DNA of 64,000 nucleotides from Rubrivivax gelatinosus IL144 (GCF_000284255.1 NC_017075.1:2976001-3040000), one strand, 5' to 3'; counted from the stretch's first letter, positions 47,351 through 55,750 are shown. The notes: generated by a model from the sequence alone, not told the origin. A program made the numbers and translations.

Positions 47351-48105
47351 GCGCGCACGGCGCCCCGCTCGTGCGTGCCGAGCGCCTGACGATGGCCTTC
47401 GGCACGAACGTCGTGCAGCGCGACCTGGACTTCGAGATCCGCCGCGACGAAGTCTTCGTCATCGCCGGCGCCAGCGGCTGCGGCAAGAGCACGCTGCTGC
47501 GCCACCTCGTCGGGCTGCAGCCGCCGGCAGCCGGGCGCGTGCTGCACGGCGGCCACGACCTCTACGCCGCCGACGACGCCGAACTCGCCACGCTGCGCCA
47601 CGGCTTCGGCGTGATGTTCCAGGCCGGCGCGCTGTGGACCTCGATGAGCGTGGGAGAGAACGTGATGCTGCCGCTGCAGCTCTTCACGACGATGGACGAG
47701 GCGCGCCGCGAAGCCGAGGCGCGCTTCAAACTCGCCCTCGTCGGCCTGGACGGCAGCTTCGACGCCGAGCCCTCGGCGCTCAGCGGCGGCATGCGCAAAC
47801 GCGCCGCCATCGCGCGGGCGATGGCGCTGGACCCGCCGCTGCTCTTCCTCGACGAGCCCTCGGCCGGGCTGGACCCGCTGACCTCGGCGCGGCTGGACGA
47901 GCTGATACTGCAGCTGCGCGACGACTTCGGCACCACCGTCGTGATGGTCACCCACGAGCTGGAGAGCCTGATGGCCGTCGGCGACCGCCTGCTGTTCCTG
48001 GACGCGCAGACCAAGACCGCGACCGCGCTCGGCCCGCCGCACGAGCTGGCCCGCAGCGGCCCGCAGTCGGTACGCGAGTTCCTCGCCCGCGGGAAGCCGG
48101 CATGA
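47347..48105 (+). CDS. MlaF-like ABC transporter ATPase
   Basis: 252 residues from GTG. Walker A GASGCGKST at 41-49, signature LSGGMRKR at 145-152 (the Mla-type variant), Walker B LLFLDEP at 165-171, switch His in VTHELES. Partner of the upstream permease for lipid transport. Its stop overlaps the ATG of the MCE gene (ATGA). Confidence 0.93.
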   Translation: MSAHGAPLVRAERLTMAFGTNVVQRDLDFEIRRDEVFVIAGASGCGKSTLLRHLVGLQPPAAGRVLHGGHDLYAADDAELATLRHGFGVMFQAGALWTSMSVGENVMLPLQLFTTMDEARREAEARFKLALVGLDGSFDAEPSALSGGMRKRAAIARAMALDPPLLFLDEPSAGLDPLTSARLDELILQLRDDFGTTVVMVTHELESLMAVGDRLLFLDAQTKTATALGPPHELARSGPQSVREFLARGKPA

Positions 48106-49127
48106 AGCGGCGCGCCAACCCGACGCTGATCGGCGCCTTCGTGCTCGGCGCGCTGCTGCTGCTGGGCGCGGCGGCCTTCGCGATCGGCGGCGGGCGGCTG
48201 TTCGCTCGCACCGACCGTGCGGTGATGCACTTCAGCGGCTCGGTCTTCGGCCTGCCGGTCGGCGCGCCGGTGGTCTTTCGCGGCGTGCGGGTCGGCAAGG
48301 TCGAGTCGGTCGAGATCCGCCACGATCCGAGCAGCGACCAGTTCTCCATCCCGGTCTTCGTCGAGCTCGACCGCGGTGCGATCCGCAACCTCGACGGGCG
48401 CAGCGCCGAGGACCAGCCGCGGCTGGCGCTGCCGGCGCTGGTCGAACGCGGGCTGCGCGCCAAGCTGTCGATGCAGAGCCTGCTGACCGGCCAGCTCTAC
48501 GTCGACCTGGACCTGCGGCCCGACGAAGCGCGTTCGCGCCGCGGTGCTTACCCCGGGCTGGTCGAGATCCCGACCTCGGAGACCACGATCCAGAACCTGA
48601 AGGCCCAGCTCGACGGCCTGGACGTCAAGCGCCTGGTCGACGACGTCGCCGCGATCGCCGCGTCGGCGCGTGCGATCGTCGCCGGCCCGCAGCTCGGCCA
48701 GGCCTTGAACGACCTGCAGCAGATCACCGCCAACCTGCGCGAAGTGAGCGAGCAGCTCGAACGCCGGCTGGGGCCGCTGGCCGACGGCGCCCAGGGCGCG
48801 CTGGGCAGCACCGACGCGGCGATGCGCCGGCTGGGCAGCGCCGCCGACGGCGTGCGCGCCTCGGCCGAACGGCTGGACACGCTGCTGGCACCCGATTCGC
48901 CGCTGATGGCGCAGCTGCAGCGCAGCGCCGAGGAACTGGCCACCGCCGCCGCCGGGCTGCGCCGCGCCACCGCCGAGGACTCGTCGCTGATGCGCGGCAC
49001 CGACCGCACGCTGCAAGACGTGTCGCGCGCCGCGCGCGCCGTGCGCGAACTCGCCGACCTGCTCGAACGCCACCCCGAGGCGCTGCTGCGCGGCCGTGCC
49101 CCCGACGCCGAGGAGTCCCGCCGATGA
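48102..49127 (+). CDS. MCE (MlaD-like) substrate-binding protein
   Basis: 341 residues. Membrane anchor at about 8-28 (LIGAFVLGALLLLGAAAFAI), MCE domain about 38-120 (FSGSVFGLPVGAPVVFRGVRVGKVESVEI), then a long helical C-terminus (about 180-330) rich in Leu/Ala heptads that could form a periplasmic coiled-coil tunnel. The long helical tail and the next lipoprotein gene resemble Pqi/Yeb-type or lipid-import MCE systems more than the short MlaD. Confidence 0.92.
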   Translation: MKRRANPTLIGAFVLGALLLLGAAAFAIGGGRLFARTDRAVMHFSGSVFGLPVGAPVVFRGVRVGKVESVEIRHDPSSDQFSIPVFVELDRGAIRNLDGRSAEDQPRLALPALVERGLRAKLSMQSLLTGQLYVDLDLRPDEARSRRGAYPGLVEIPTSETTIQNLKAQLDGLDVKRLVDDVAAIAASARAIVAGPQLGQALNDLQQITANLREVSEQLERRLGPLADGAQGALGSTDAAMRRLGSAADGVRASAERLDTLLAPDSPLMAQLQRSAEELATAAAGLRRATAEDSSLMRGTDRTLQDVSRAARAVRELADLLERHPEALLRGRAPDAEESRR

Positions 49128-49720
49128 GCCCTGCACCCTGCCCGCTGCGCCGCCGCCTGGTGGCCGGTGCTGCCCTCGTGCTCGCCGGCTGCGCCGCCGC
49201 GCCGACGCCACCGCGGCGCCTGTACCGGCTGGACAGCGCCGCGCCCGGCCCGGTGCCCGAGGCGTCGCCCGCTGCCGAGGTCTGGGCGCTGTCGCCGACG
49301 GTGGCACTGCCGGAGTATCTGCAGCGCGACGCGATCCTCGTCGCCGCCGGCGACACGCGGCTGCAGTCGCTGGACGGCGAACGCTGGGCCGAGCCGCTGC
49401 GCGACGCGCTGCCGCGCGTGCTGCGCGCCGACCTGGAGCGCCTGCGCGGGCCGGGCAGCATCTGGCTGGCGCCGCTGCCGGCGGGCCTGCAGGCGGCGCG
49501 CGTGCTGCGCGTCGAACTGGCCGAGCTGCACGCCCAGGCCGCGCCGCCGGGCGTGCGCTGCGTCGCACGCTGGTGGCTCGAAGACCCTGCCGGGCGCCAG
49601 CCGCCGCGTGCCGGCAGCGCGGCACTGCTGGAGCCGAGCGCCGGCAGCGCCGCCGAGGACATCGTGCGCGCCCACCGCCGCGTGCTGTGGCGGCTGGCCG
49701 AGCGCATCGCCGCGGGCTGA
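49124..49720 (+). CDS. PqiC-like ABC-transport auxiliary lipoprotein
   Basis: 198 residues; lipobox LAGC places the lipid-modified cysteine at about 23. The family start RLYRLDSAAPG and the middle LPEYLQRDAILVAAGDTRLQ / ERWAEPLRDALPRVLRADLE are typical of PqiC/YmbA-type (DUF330) lipoproteins, which sit in the outer membrane opposite an MCE protein. Overlaps the MCE gene by 4 bp; last gene of the operon. Confidence 0.85.
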   Translation: MSPAPCPLRRRLVAGAALVLAGCAAAPTPPRRLYRLDSAAPGPVPEASPAAEVWALSPTVALPEYLQRDAILVAAGDTRLQSLDGERWAEPLRDALPRVLRADLERLRGPGSIWLAPLPAGLQAARVLRVELAELHAQAAPPGVRCVARWWLEDPAGRQPPRAGSAALLEPSAGSAAEDIVRAHRRVLWRLAERIAAG

Positions 49721-49735
49721 AACGGCCGGGCGCTT

Positions 49736-49795
49736 GTCCTACGGCCCGCGGGCCACTGCTCCGACCGGCCGCGGCCACCGCGCTGCCTACAGTGC
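49736..49795 (+). promoter_or_regulatory. shared two-part promoter, copy 4
   Basis: GTCCTAC (49736-49742), 48-bp spacer, AGTGC (49791-49795) within CTACAGTGC; TACAGT would be the -10 box, 24 bp before the ATG at 49819. Confidence 0.55.
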
Positions 49796-49818
49796 AATGC
49801 CATCCACGGAGCACCGCC

Positions 49819-50328
49819 ATGAAGATCTCGCCCCAGACCACCGAGGACGGTCGACGCCTGGCCGCCAAGCTCGAAGGCCAGCGTGTCGCGATGCTGACGC
49901 TGGAAGAGAACGGCGAGCTGACGAGCCGGCCGCTGACGCCGCTGGAACTCGACGACCACGGCCGCTTCTGGTTCTTCGTCTCGCGCCGCACGATGCAGCC
50001 CTTGCTGGGCCACGGCGCGCGCGAAGCCAACCTGGCCTTCGTCGACGTCCCGCGCGGCGTCTACGCCTCGCTGCCCGGTCAGGTGGACCTGGTCGACAGC
50101 CCCGAGCTGAAGGCGGCGCTGTGGACCGCGGCCGCGAGGCCTTGGTTCCCCGACGGCGAGCACGACCCCGACCTGGTGCTGCTGAAGTTCGCACCGCGCC
50201 GCGCCGAGGCCTGGGACGGGCCACACAGCGCCGTCGTGCGCCTTGCGGCGATGGCCGCTTCGGTGGTCGCCGCACGGCCGATCGGGCTCGGCGACCACGA
50301 ACGGCTGGGCGGCCTGCCCCGCGACTGA
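49819..50328 (+). CDS. pyridoxamine 5'-phosphate oxidase-like (general stress protein) family
   Basis: 169 residues, split-barrel flavin-binding fold of the general-stress-protein-26 type: VAMLTLEENGELTSRPLTPLELDDHGRFWFFVSRR, then ANLAFVDVPRGVYASLPG. The C-terminal WFPDGEHDPDLVLLKFAPRRAEAWDG is the conserved end of the fold. Family members bind FMN or F420-type cofactors; the substrate is unknown. Stress-associated in other bacteria, which fits the shared promoter in front. Confidence 0.87.
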   Translation: MKISPQTTEDGRRLAAKLEGQRVAMLTLEENGELTSRPLTPLELDDHGRFWFFVSRRTMQPLLGHGAREANLAFVDVPRGVYASLPGQVDLVDSPELKAALWTAAARPWFPDGEHDPDLVLLKFAPRRAEAWDGPHSAVVRLAAMAASVVAARPIGLGDHERLGGLPRD

Positions 50329-50373
50329 ACCACCAACGCGCGTCATGCGCCGGGCGGCTGGAGTCGCCCGACT

Positions 50374-50410
50374 GCCCCCGCCCCGGTCACCCGGCGCGGG
50401 GGCTTTTTTT
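50374..50410 (+). terminator. intrinsic terminator after the stress-protein gene
   Basis: GCCCCCGC (50374-50381) pairs with GCGGGGGC (50396-50403); an inner CCGG pairing extends the stem, and seven T follow (50404-50410). Confidence 0.92.
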
Positions 50411-50427
50411 GCGGCGGCGGCCGGCGC

Positions 50428-50751
50428 TCAGAAACGCTTGCGCCAGGCCACCGCCAGGCCGTTGCGGCGTGGGCGCAGCGACAGCGACGCGTCGCCCGAG
50501 AGCTGGACGCGCAGAGCGCCCCTCGGGATCGACACCGGGCCTTCGCCGTCCTCGAAGGCCAGCGCCGGGCGCGACAGGCTCTGCGCCGGCGGCGTGGCAA
50601 AGGCCGGCTCGGGCACGATCAGCAGGCGCGGCAAGGGGCGTTCGGCACGCGGCATGCGCAGGTCCAGCGCGCCGCCGCGCCCGTCGCCGGCCTGGCAGGA
50701 CAGGCACAGCGGCAGCAACAAGGTGCCGCCCAGGCGGAGGACGGCGTTCAT
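50428..50751 (-). CDS. hypothetical exported protein
   Basis: 107 residues from MNAVLRLGGTLLLPLCLSC. The hydrophobic start with cysteines at its end looks like a signal peptide, possibly of a lipoprotein, followed by a Pro/Arg-rich mature part with GALRVQLSGDASLSLRPRRNGLAVAWRKRF. Its ATG overlaps the stop of the DUF1328 gene (ATGA), so the two are coupled. No family recognised. Confidence 0.6.
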   Translation of the reverse strand: MNAVLRLGGTLLLPLCLSCQAGDGRGGALDLRMPRAERPLPRLLIVPEPAFATPPAQSLSRPALAFEDGEGPVSIPRGALRVQLSGDASLSLRPRRNGLAVAWRKRF

Positions 50752-50933
50752 CGCGACACCTTGCGCGAGCGGCGGCGGCGCAGCGCGTCGAGCACGAAGC
50801 TGCCCAGCGCCAGCAGCAGGAAGACCACGAACAGCAGCTGCGCCACCTGCGCCGCACCCACGGCGACGCCGGTGAAACCCAGCGCGCCCGCGACCAGCGC
50901 GATGACGAAGAAGACGACGGCCAGTTGCAGCAT
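50748..50933 (-). CDS. DUF1328 small membrane protein
   Basis: 61 residues: MLQLAVVFFVIALVAGALGF, TGVAVGAAQVAQLLFVVFLL and a basic tail RRRRSRK. The two-helix pattern with the Gly-rich middle is DUF1328 (YtjA type). The function of the family is unknown, but members are often co-located with general stress genes. A TTCCTAC half-site lies upstream at complement 51057-51063, without the usual spacing to a -10. Confidence 0.85.
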   Translation of the reverse strand: MLQLAVVFFVIALVAGALGFTGVAVGAAQVAQLLFVVFLLLALGSFVLDALRRRRSRKVSR

Positions 50934-51071
50934 GAGCCACCTCGCGTCCGGGTTCGGCCGGGGTGTCCGGCGCTTGGACTCAAGCGTAGGCAGCGGCCCG
51001 GCGGCGCCGGGTGGGAAGCGGCCATGCTGCGCTGTCGGTCGCATGCGAGGGCCTCTGTAGGAAGCGGCCGA

Positions 51072-52469
51072 TCAGGCCGGGCCGAGCATGCGGCGCGCGT
51101 CGACCCAGGTGTCGAAGTGCTCGCCGTCGACGCCGGCGGCCAACGCCGCCTCGCGCAGCGTGAGACCGCGCGCCTGCGCGTCGTGCGCGATGGCTGCGGC
51201 ACGGTCGTAGCCCAGGTGCGGCACGAGCGCGGTCACCCGCATCAGCGAACGGCCGAGCAGCGCCTGCATGCGCGCCTCGTCGGGCTGCAGGCCCTCGACG
51301 CAGTGCTCGGCGAAGCTGGCCGTGGCGTCGGCCAGCAGGCGCAGGCTGTCGAGCACATCCAGCGCGATCAGCGGCTTGTAGACGTTGAGCTCGAGCTGGC
51401 CCTGGCTGGCGGCGAAGCCGATCGCCGCGTCGTGGCCCAGCACCTGGGCGCAGACCATCGTCAGCGCCTCGACCTGGGTCGGGTTGACCTTGCCCGGCAT
51501 CATCGAGCTGCCGGGTTCGTTGGCCGGCAGGCGCAGCTCGGCGAAGCCGGCGCGCGGGCCGCTGCCCATCAGCCGGATGTCGCCGGCGATCTTGGCCAGC
51601 GCCACCGCCAGCGTCTTCAGCGTGCCGTGCAGCAGCACCAGCGCCTCGTGCCCGGCCATCGCCGCGAAGGCGTTGCGCGCGACGACGAAGGGTTCGCCCA
51701 GGTCCTGCGCCAGGCGCTGCGCGACGCGCCGGCCGAACTCGGGATGCGTCGAGAAGCCGGTGCCGACCGCGGTGCCGCCGATCGCCAGCGCGCACACGCC
51801 CGGCAGCGCCTGTCGCAGCGCCGCGTCGGCCAGGCCCAGCTGGGCCTCGTAACCGGAGAACTCCTGGCCCAGCGTCACCGGCGTCGCGTCCTGCAGGTGC
51901 GTGCGGCCGACCTTGACGACGCCGGCCCAGGCCTCGGCCCGGGCGTGCAGCAGCGCGCGCAGCCGCGTCACCGCGTCCAGCAGCGGCCGCGCCTGCAGCG
52001 CGGCGGCGACGTGCATCGCCGTCGGAAAGACGTCGTTGGAGGACTGGCCGAGGTTGACCTCGTCGTTGGGGTGCACCAGCCGGCCCGGCCCGATCTCGCC
52101 GCCGAGCGCGCGCGAGGCCAGGTTGGCCAGCACCTCGTTGACATTCATGTTCGTCTGGGTGCCCGAGCCGGTCTGCCAGACGAGGAGCGGGAAGTGCTCG
52201 TCGAAGCTGCCGGCCGCGACCTCGGCGGCGGCGCGCGCGATGGCGTCGGCCTTGGCCGCGTCGAGCCGGCCGAGTTCGGCGTTGACCAGCGCCGCCGCGC
52301 GTTTGACCTGGGCCAGCGCGTGCACGATGGCCATCGGCATGCGCTGCGTGCCGATGGCGAAGAAGCGCAGGCTGCGTTCGGTCTGCGCGCCCCAGAGTGC
52401 GTCGGCGGGCACGTCGATGGGGCCGAAACTGTCGCGTTCCTCGCGACGGGCGGGGGCGGGAGGGCTCAT
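51072..52469 (-). CDS. fumC: fumarate hydratase, class II
   Basis: Oxygen-stable fumarase of the citric acid cycle. 465 residues. Start region RDSFGPIDVPADALWGAQTERS is canonical. The substrate loop GSSMMPGKVNPTQ is near residue 320, with GSGTQTNMNVNEV and GRTHLQDATPVTLGQE for the active site. The paralogous argininosuccinate lyase and aspartase are excluded by these blocks. It is flanked by unrelated genes. Confidence 0.96.
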   Translation of the reverse strand: MSPPAPARREERDSFGPIDVPADALWGAQTERSLRFFAIGTQRMPMAIVHALAQVKRAAALVNAELGRLDAAKADAIARAAAEVAAGSFDEHFPLLVWQTGSGTQTNMNVNEVLANLASRALGGEIGPGRLVHPNDEVNLGQSSNDVFPTAMHVAAALQARPLLDAVTRLRALLHARAEAWAGVVKVGRTHLQDATPVTLGQEFSGYEAQLGLADAALRQALPGVCALAIGGTAVGTGFSTHPEFGRRVAQRLAQDLGEPFVVARNAFAAMAGHEALVLLHGTLKTLAVALAKIAGDIRLMGSGPRAGFAELRLPANEPGSSMMPGKVNPTQVEALTMVCAQVLGHDAAIGFAASQGQLELNVYKPLIALDVLDSLRLLADATASFAEHCVEGLQPDEARMQALLGRSLMRVTALVPHLGYDRAAAIAHDAQARGLTLREAALAAGVDGEHFDTWVDARRMLGPA

Positions 52470-52505
52470 CGCCCCCGCAGGGCAAGCGGCGCGCCGCCGC
52501 CCGGC

Positions 52506-52925
52506 TCAGCGTGCCGGCGGAGTGGGCGGGGCCGGCGGCACAGGCGGAGCCGGCGGCGTGCCCGGGACGACGGTCACCAGTTCACGCACGATCGCGCCTT
52601 CGGCGACCGAACCTTCCTGCTTGCCTTCGCCGCGCGCCAGGCGTTCGCACAGCGCGCGTTCGGACGGCGGCTGCACCTGGCAGCGGCGCAGCGCGTTGGC
52701 GCGCCAGTCTTCCGGCGTGCTGGCGTCGCCGAGCTTGCCTTTGCGGGCTTCGGCCAGCGCAGCACCGGCTTCGCGCAGGCAGGCCGTGCGCTCCTGGCTG
52801 CTGCTGCCGTTGAGGCAGGCGGCGCGGTCGCGTTCGTAACGCGCCTGGGGGCTGTCGGCGGCCGGGGCCGCGAATGCCGTGGCGGCCAGCGTGGCCAGCA
52901 CGACGGCGAGGGGGAATCGTTGCAT
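52506..52925 (-). CDS. hypothetical periplasmic protein with Pro-rich tail
   Basis: 139 residues. A signal peptide (about 1-20, FPLAVVLATLAATAFA) precedes a mature domain with four conserved-looking cysteines (AACLNGSSSQERTACLREAG, RRCQVQPPSERALCERL), suggesting two disulfides. The C-terminus is TPPAPPVPPAPPTPPAR. The AACLxG...RTACLREAG pattern recurs in small betaproteobacterial exported proteins of unknown role. Lies 36 bp downstream of a start shared with the divergent cls-like gene region. Confidence 0.7.
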   Translation of the reverse strand: MQRFPLAVVLATLAATAFAAPAADSPQARYERDRAACLNGSSSQERTACLREAGAALAEARKGKLGDASTPEDWRANALRRCQVQPPSERALCERLARGEGKQEGSVAEGAIVRELVTVVPGTPPAPPVPPAPPTPPAR

Positions 52926-53010
52926 GGTGAGCCTCGAGAAAGAGGTGATCGGATCGCCGGGCACGCTGCGTGCCCGGGCACGGCGCGCGGCCTGAGCCGC
53001 GGGGGACACG

Positions 53011-54453
53011 ATGTCGACCGAGCGTACACCCCGCCGGCGAGGCCGGCTTGCGACCCCGGCCTGGTGGCTGGCCTGGTGGACCTGCACGGTGCTGGCCGGC
53101 TGCGCCGGCACACCGGTCGCGCCGCGCCTGGACCCGGACCTGGCGCAAGGCCCGCCGCCCAGCACCCGCGCCGTGGCGCGCGAACTCGACCTGCACGGCC
53201 GCCGCGGCCGCCTGGCGCCGGCCGAACGCGAACGCCTGCTGGCGCGCGTCGCGGCCCAGGGCGACGGCGATCTGGTGCGCCGCCACCTCGCGGTGATGTC
53301 GGCCTTCGGCGACGCCGACCTCAGCGTCGGCAACCGCGCGCGGCTGCTGGTCGACGGGCCGGCGACCTTCGAGGCGATGTTCACGGCCATCGAGGCCGCA
53401 CGCCACAGCGTGCTGCTGGAGAGCTACATCGTCGAGGACGCCGCGGTCGCGCGCCGGCTGGCGGCGCTGCTGGCGAAAAAGCGTGCCGACGGCGTGACGG
53501 TGGCGCTGCTGTACGACGCGGTCGGTTCGATCGGCACCGCGCCCGAGTTCTTCGACGGCCTGCGCGCCGACGGTGTCGCGGTCTGCGAGTTCAACCCGCT
53601 GGCGCCTGCGCCCGGGCGCGGCGGCGTCTGGGGCCTGAGCCACCGCGACCACCGCAAGATCCTCGTCGTCGATCGCGAGATCGGCTTCACCGGCGGCATC
53701 AACATCAGCGCCGTGTACTCGTCGGGCTCCTTCGGCCGGCGCGGGCGCGCCAAGGCGCCCGAAGCCGGCTGGCGCGACACGCAGATCGAGCTGCGCGGCA
53801 ACGCCGCCGCGGCGCTCGAAGACCTGCTGCGCGACACCTGGCGGCACCAGCGCTGCCCCGGCGAGCTGGGGCCGCCGCGCGCGGGCGCGGGCGCTGCCGC
53901 CGGCGAGCAGCTGGTGCGCATCGTGCCGTCGGGGCCGTCCGAGCCGTACTCGCGGCTGTACACGCTGCTGCTGGCGGCGATCGACGCCGCGCAGCGCAGC
54001 GTGCACCTGACGATGGCCTATTTCGCGCCGACGCCGGAAATGATCGAGGCGCTCGCCGAAGCGGCGCGCCGCGGCGTCGACGTGCAGCTCGTGCTGCCCT
54101 CGCGCAGCGACTTCCGCCCGGTGCTCTACGCCGGGCGCAGCCACTACGGCCGGCTGCTGGAGGCCGGCGTGCAGATCCACGAACTGCAGGACGCGGTGCT
54201 GCACGCCAAGACCGCGGTCATCGACGGCGTCGTCTCGACGGTCGGCTCGAGCAACCTCGACTGGCGCAGCTTCGTGCTCAACGAGGAGGTCGACGCCGTC
54301 GTCGTCGGCGCCGAGCTCGGCAGCGCGATGGAGGCGCTGTTCGAGCGCGACGTCGCCGCCAGCCGGCCGGTGACGCTGGCCGACTGGCAGGCGCGGCCGC
54401 TGTGGCGGCGCGCCACCGAAGGCCTGGCGCGGCTGTTCGAGCGCTGGTGGTGA
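53011..54453 (+). CDS. cardiolipin synthase / phospholipase D family lipoprotein
   Basis: 480 residues. The N-terminal lipobox LAGC (C31) suggests a lipid anchor. Two HKD motifs are present: H214-x-K216-x4-D221 (HRKILVVD) followed by GGIN, and H398-x-K400-x4-D405 (HAKTAVID) followed by GSSN. The two-HKD layout with YSRLYTLLLAAIDAAQRSVHLTMAYFAP matches ClsB/ClsC-type cardiolipin synthases, which join two phosphatidylglycerols or similar. A lipoprotein form is unusual. A 9-bp hairpin (CCGGGCACG/CGTGCCCGG) lies in the leader at 52957-52977. Confidence 0.88.
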   Translation: MSTERTPRRRGRLATPAWWLAWWTCTVLAGCAGTPVAPRLDPDLAQGPPPSTRAVARELDLHGRRGRLAPAERERLLARVAAQGDGDLVRRHLAVMSAFGDADLSVGNRARLLVDGPATFEAMFTAIEAARHSVLLESYIVEDAAVARRLAALLAKKRADGVTVALLYDAVGSIGTAPEFFDGLRADGVAVCEFNPLAPAPGRGGVWGLSHRDHRKILVVDREIGFTGGINISAVYSSGSFGRRGRAKAPEAGWRDTQIELRGNAAAALEDLLRDTWRHQRCPGELGPPRAGAGAAAGEQLVRIVPSGPSEPYSRLYTLLLAAIDAAQRSVHLTMAYFAPTPEMIEALAEAARRGVDVQLVLPSRSDFRPVLYAGRSHYGRLLEAGVQIHELQDAVLHAKTAVIDGVVSTVGSSNLDWRSFVLNEEVDAVVVGAELGSAMEALFERDVAASRPVTLADWQARPLWRRATEGLARLFERWW

Positions 54454-54486
54454 GGTAGTCCACCTCCTACCGGCGACTGCATTGCG

Positions 54487-54546
54487 CGCCGACAGCCGCG
54501 CGGGGCACAGGCTGCTGCCGCCGGCGCCCGGTTTTTCCAAGAATGG
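54487..54546 (+). promoter_or_regulatory. shared two-part promoter, copy 5 (weaker half-site)
   Basis: CGCCGAC (54487-54493), 48-bp spacer, AATGG (54542-54546) within CAAGAATGG, ahead of the DUF1328-DUF883-BON genes. The half-site deviates at its first two bases. A CTCCTAC at 54464-54470 has spacing 71 instead. Confidence 0.4.
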
Positions 54547-54589
54547 GTTCATCGCGGCCATGGCCGCATGACGCACAGAGGAGACCCCG

Positions 54590-54754
54590 ATGCTTCACTA
54601 CGCGCTCGCCTTCCTGGTCGTGGCCTTGATCGCCGCGGTCCTGGGCTTCGGCGGCATCGCGGCCGGCGCTGCCGGCATCGCGAAGATCCTGTTCTTCGTG
54701 TTCCTGGTGCTCGCCATCGGCGGGTTCCTCGCGAGCCTGCTGCGCAAACCCTGA
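54590..54754 (+). CDS. DUF1328 small membrane protein
   Basis: 54 residues, [40 protein letters not shown], then a short end. This is the canonical form of the family: two membrane helices joined by a Gly/Ala-rich turn. GAGGAG lies 6 bases before the ATG. Followed 11 bp later by a DUF883 protein. Third DUF1328-like copy in the window. Confidence 0.88.
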   Translation: MLHYALAFLVVALIAAVLGFGGIAAGAAGIAKILFFVFLVLAIGGFLASLLRKP

Positions 54755-54765
54755 AGGAGCTCACG

Positions 54766-55137
54766 ATGAACCGACACGACAACTCCGCCCGCGCCGACGA
54801 ACTGGCCGCCCGCGCGCAATCGGCCTGGGACGAAGGCCGGCGTTTCGCCGCCGAGGCCCACGACGCGATCGACGAAGGCGCGCGCTCGGCACGCCACGAC
54901 GCCGCCGAAGCCTTCGGCCGCGCCCGCTCGCAGGTCGGCGACGCCGCCCGCCGCGGCTGGGACAGCGCCCGCGAGTTCGGTGCCGACGTGCGCCACCGCG
55001 TCGACGTCGCCGGCGAACGCACGACGGCGACGATCAAGGAGCAGCCGCTGAAGTCGGTGCTCGTGGCCGCCGCCGCCGGTGCCGTCGTCGCGCTGCTGAT
55101 CGGCGCGCTGGCCTCGCAAGGCCGCACGCGCCGCTGA
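54766..55137 (+). CDS. DUF883 (ElaB/YqjD-like) membrane protein
   Basis: 123 residues. A long amphipathic, Ala/Arg/Asp-rich helical region (about 10-95) ends in a C-terminal transmembrane segment (about 97-116, PLKSVLVAAAAGAVVALLIGALAS). ElaB/YqjD relatives bind ribosomes and tether them to the membrane in stationary phase. A GGAG lies just before the ATG. Probably co-transcribed with the DUF1328 and BON genes as a stress set. Confidence 0.82.
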   Translation: MNRHDNSARADELAARAQSAWDEGRRFAAEAHDAIDEGARSARHDAAEAFGRARSQVGDAARRGWDSAREFGADVRHRVDVAGERTTATIKEQPLKSVLVAAAAGAVVALLIGALASQGRTRR

Positions 55138-55145
55138 GGCCCGGC

Positions 55146-55310
55146 ATGCACGACGACCGAGACGCCTGGCTGGACGACGTGCGCCGCTTGTACTACGGCG
55201 GCACGCCGCCGGCCGGCGACCGCGCCCCCCAGCCCACACCTCAGAACGCCGCGGCTTCGCGCCAAGGCAGCCCGTCAGAACCCCGATCCGAACGAAAGGA
55301 ACCCCGATGA
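55146..55310 (+). CDS. small hydrophilic hypothetical protein
   Basis: 54 residues starting MHDDRDAWLDDVRRLYYGG, ending in a Pro/Ser/Arg-rich tail. It starts 8 bp after the DUF883 gene, and its stop overlaps the ATG of the BON lipoprotein (ATGA), which supports translation. No family recognised; it may serve mainly to couple translation. Confidence 0.5.
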   Translation: MHDDRDAWLDDVRRLYYGGTPPAGDRAPQPTPQNAAASRQGSPSEPRSERKEPR

Positions 55311-55750
55311 ATTCCACCCGCCGTCCTCTTGCCGCCACCGTGATCGCCGCCGCCGTCGCGGCCCTGGCCCTGACCGCCTGCGGCCGCAACGACGACCGCA
55401 GCGCCGGCGAGAAGATCGACTCGGCCACCGCCGCGGCCGGCAACACCGCCGAACGTGCCGGCAACTCCGTCGAGAAGGCCGCCGAGCGCACCGGCGACGC
55501 GATCGGCAACGCCACCGACCGCGCCGGCGCGGCGATCGACGACGCGAGCGTCACCGCGCGCGTCAACGCCGAGCTGGCCAAGGACCCCGACCTGAGCGCG
55601 CTGCGCATCAACGTCGACACCGACGCCGGCCGCGTCGTGCTCAAGGGCAGCGCTCCCGACGCCGCGGCGCGCGAACGCGCGACGGAGATCGCCGCCCGCG
55701 TCGAGGGCGTGAAGGGCGTCGACAACCGCCTCGAAGTGAAGAAGAGCTGA
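55307..55750 (+). CDS. BON-domain lipoprotein (OsmY-like)
   Basis: 147 residues. A signal peptide with lipobox LTAC (C25) is followed by an apolipoprotein-like helical stretch (EKIDSATAAAGNTAERAGNSVEKA) and a BON domain at about 78-145 (VTARVNAELAKDPDLSALRINV, VVLKGSAPDAAARERATEIA). BON proteins bind membranes and are induced by osmotic or envelope stress. Part of the DUF1328-DUF883 cluster. Confidence 0.87.
   Translation: MNSTRRPLAATVIAAAVAALALTACGRNDDRSAGEKIDSATAAAGNTAERAGNSVEKAAERTGDAIGNATDRAGAAIDDASVTARVNAELAKDPDLSALRINVDTDAGRVVLKGSAPDAAARERATEIAARVEGVKGVDNRLEVKKS

Noticed and set aside
51057..51063. TTCCTAC half-site upstream of the DUF1328 gene at 50748 as an eighth shared promoter
   Set aside because: No ARTGG element at 47-49 bp; a GACCGAC at 51034-51040 gives only a poor downstream match.
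49167..54458. 1763-codon plus-strand frame
   Set aside because: It runs through several genes in both directions, including fumC and cls in other frames, and has no recognisable domain.
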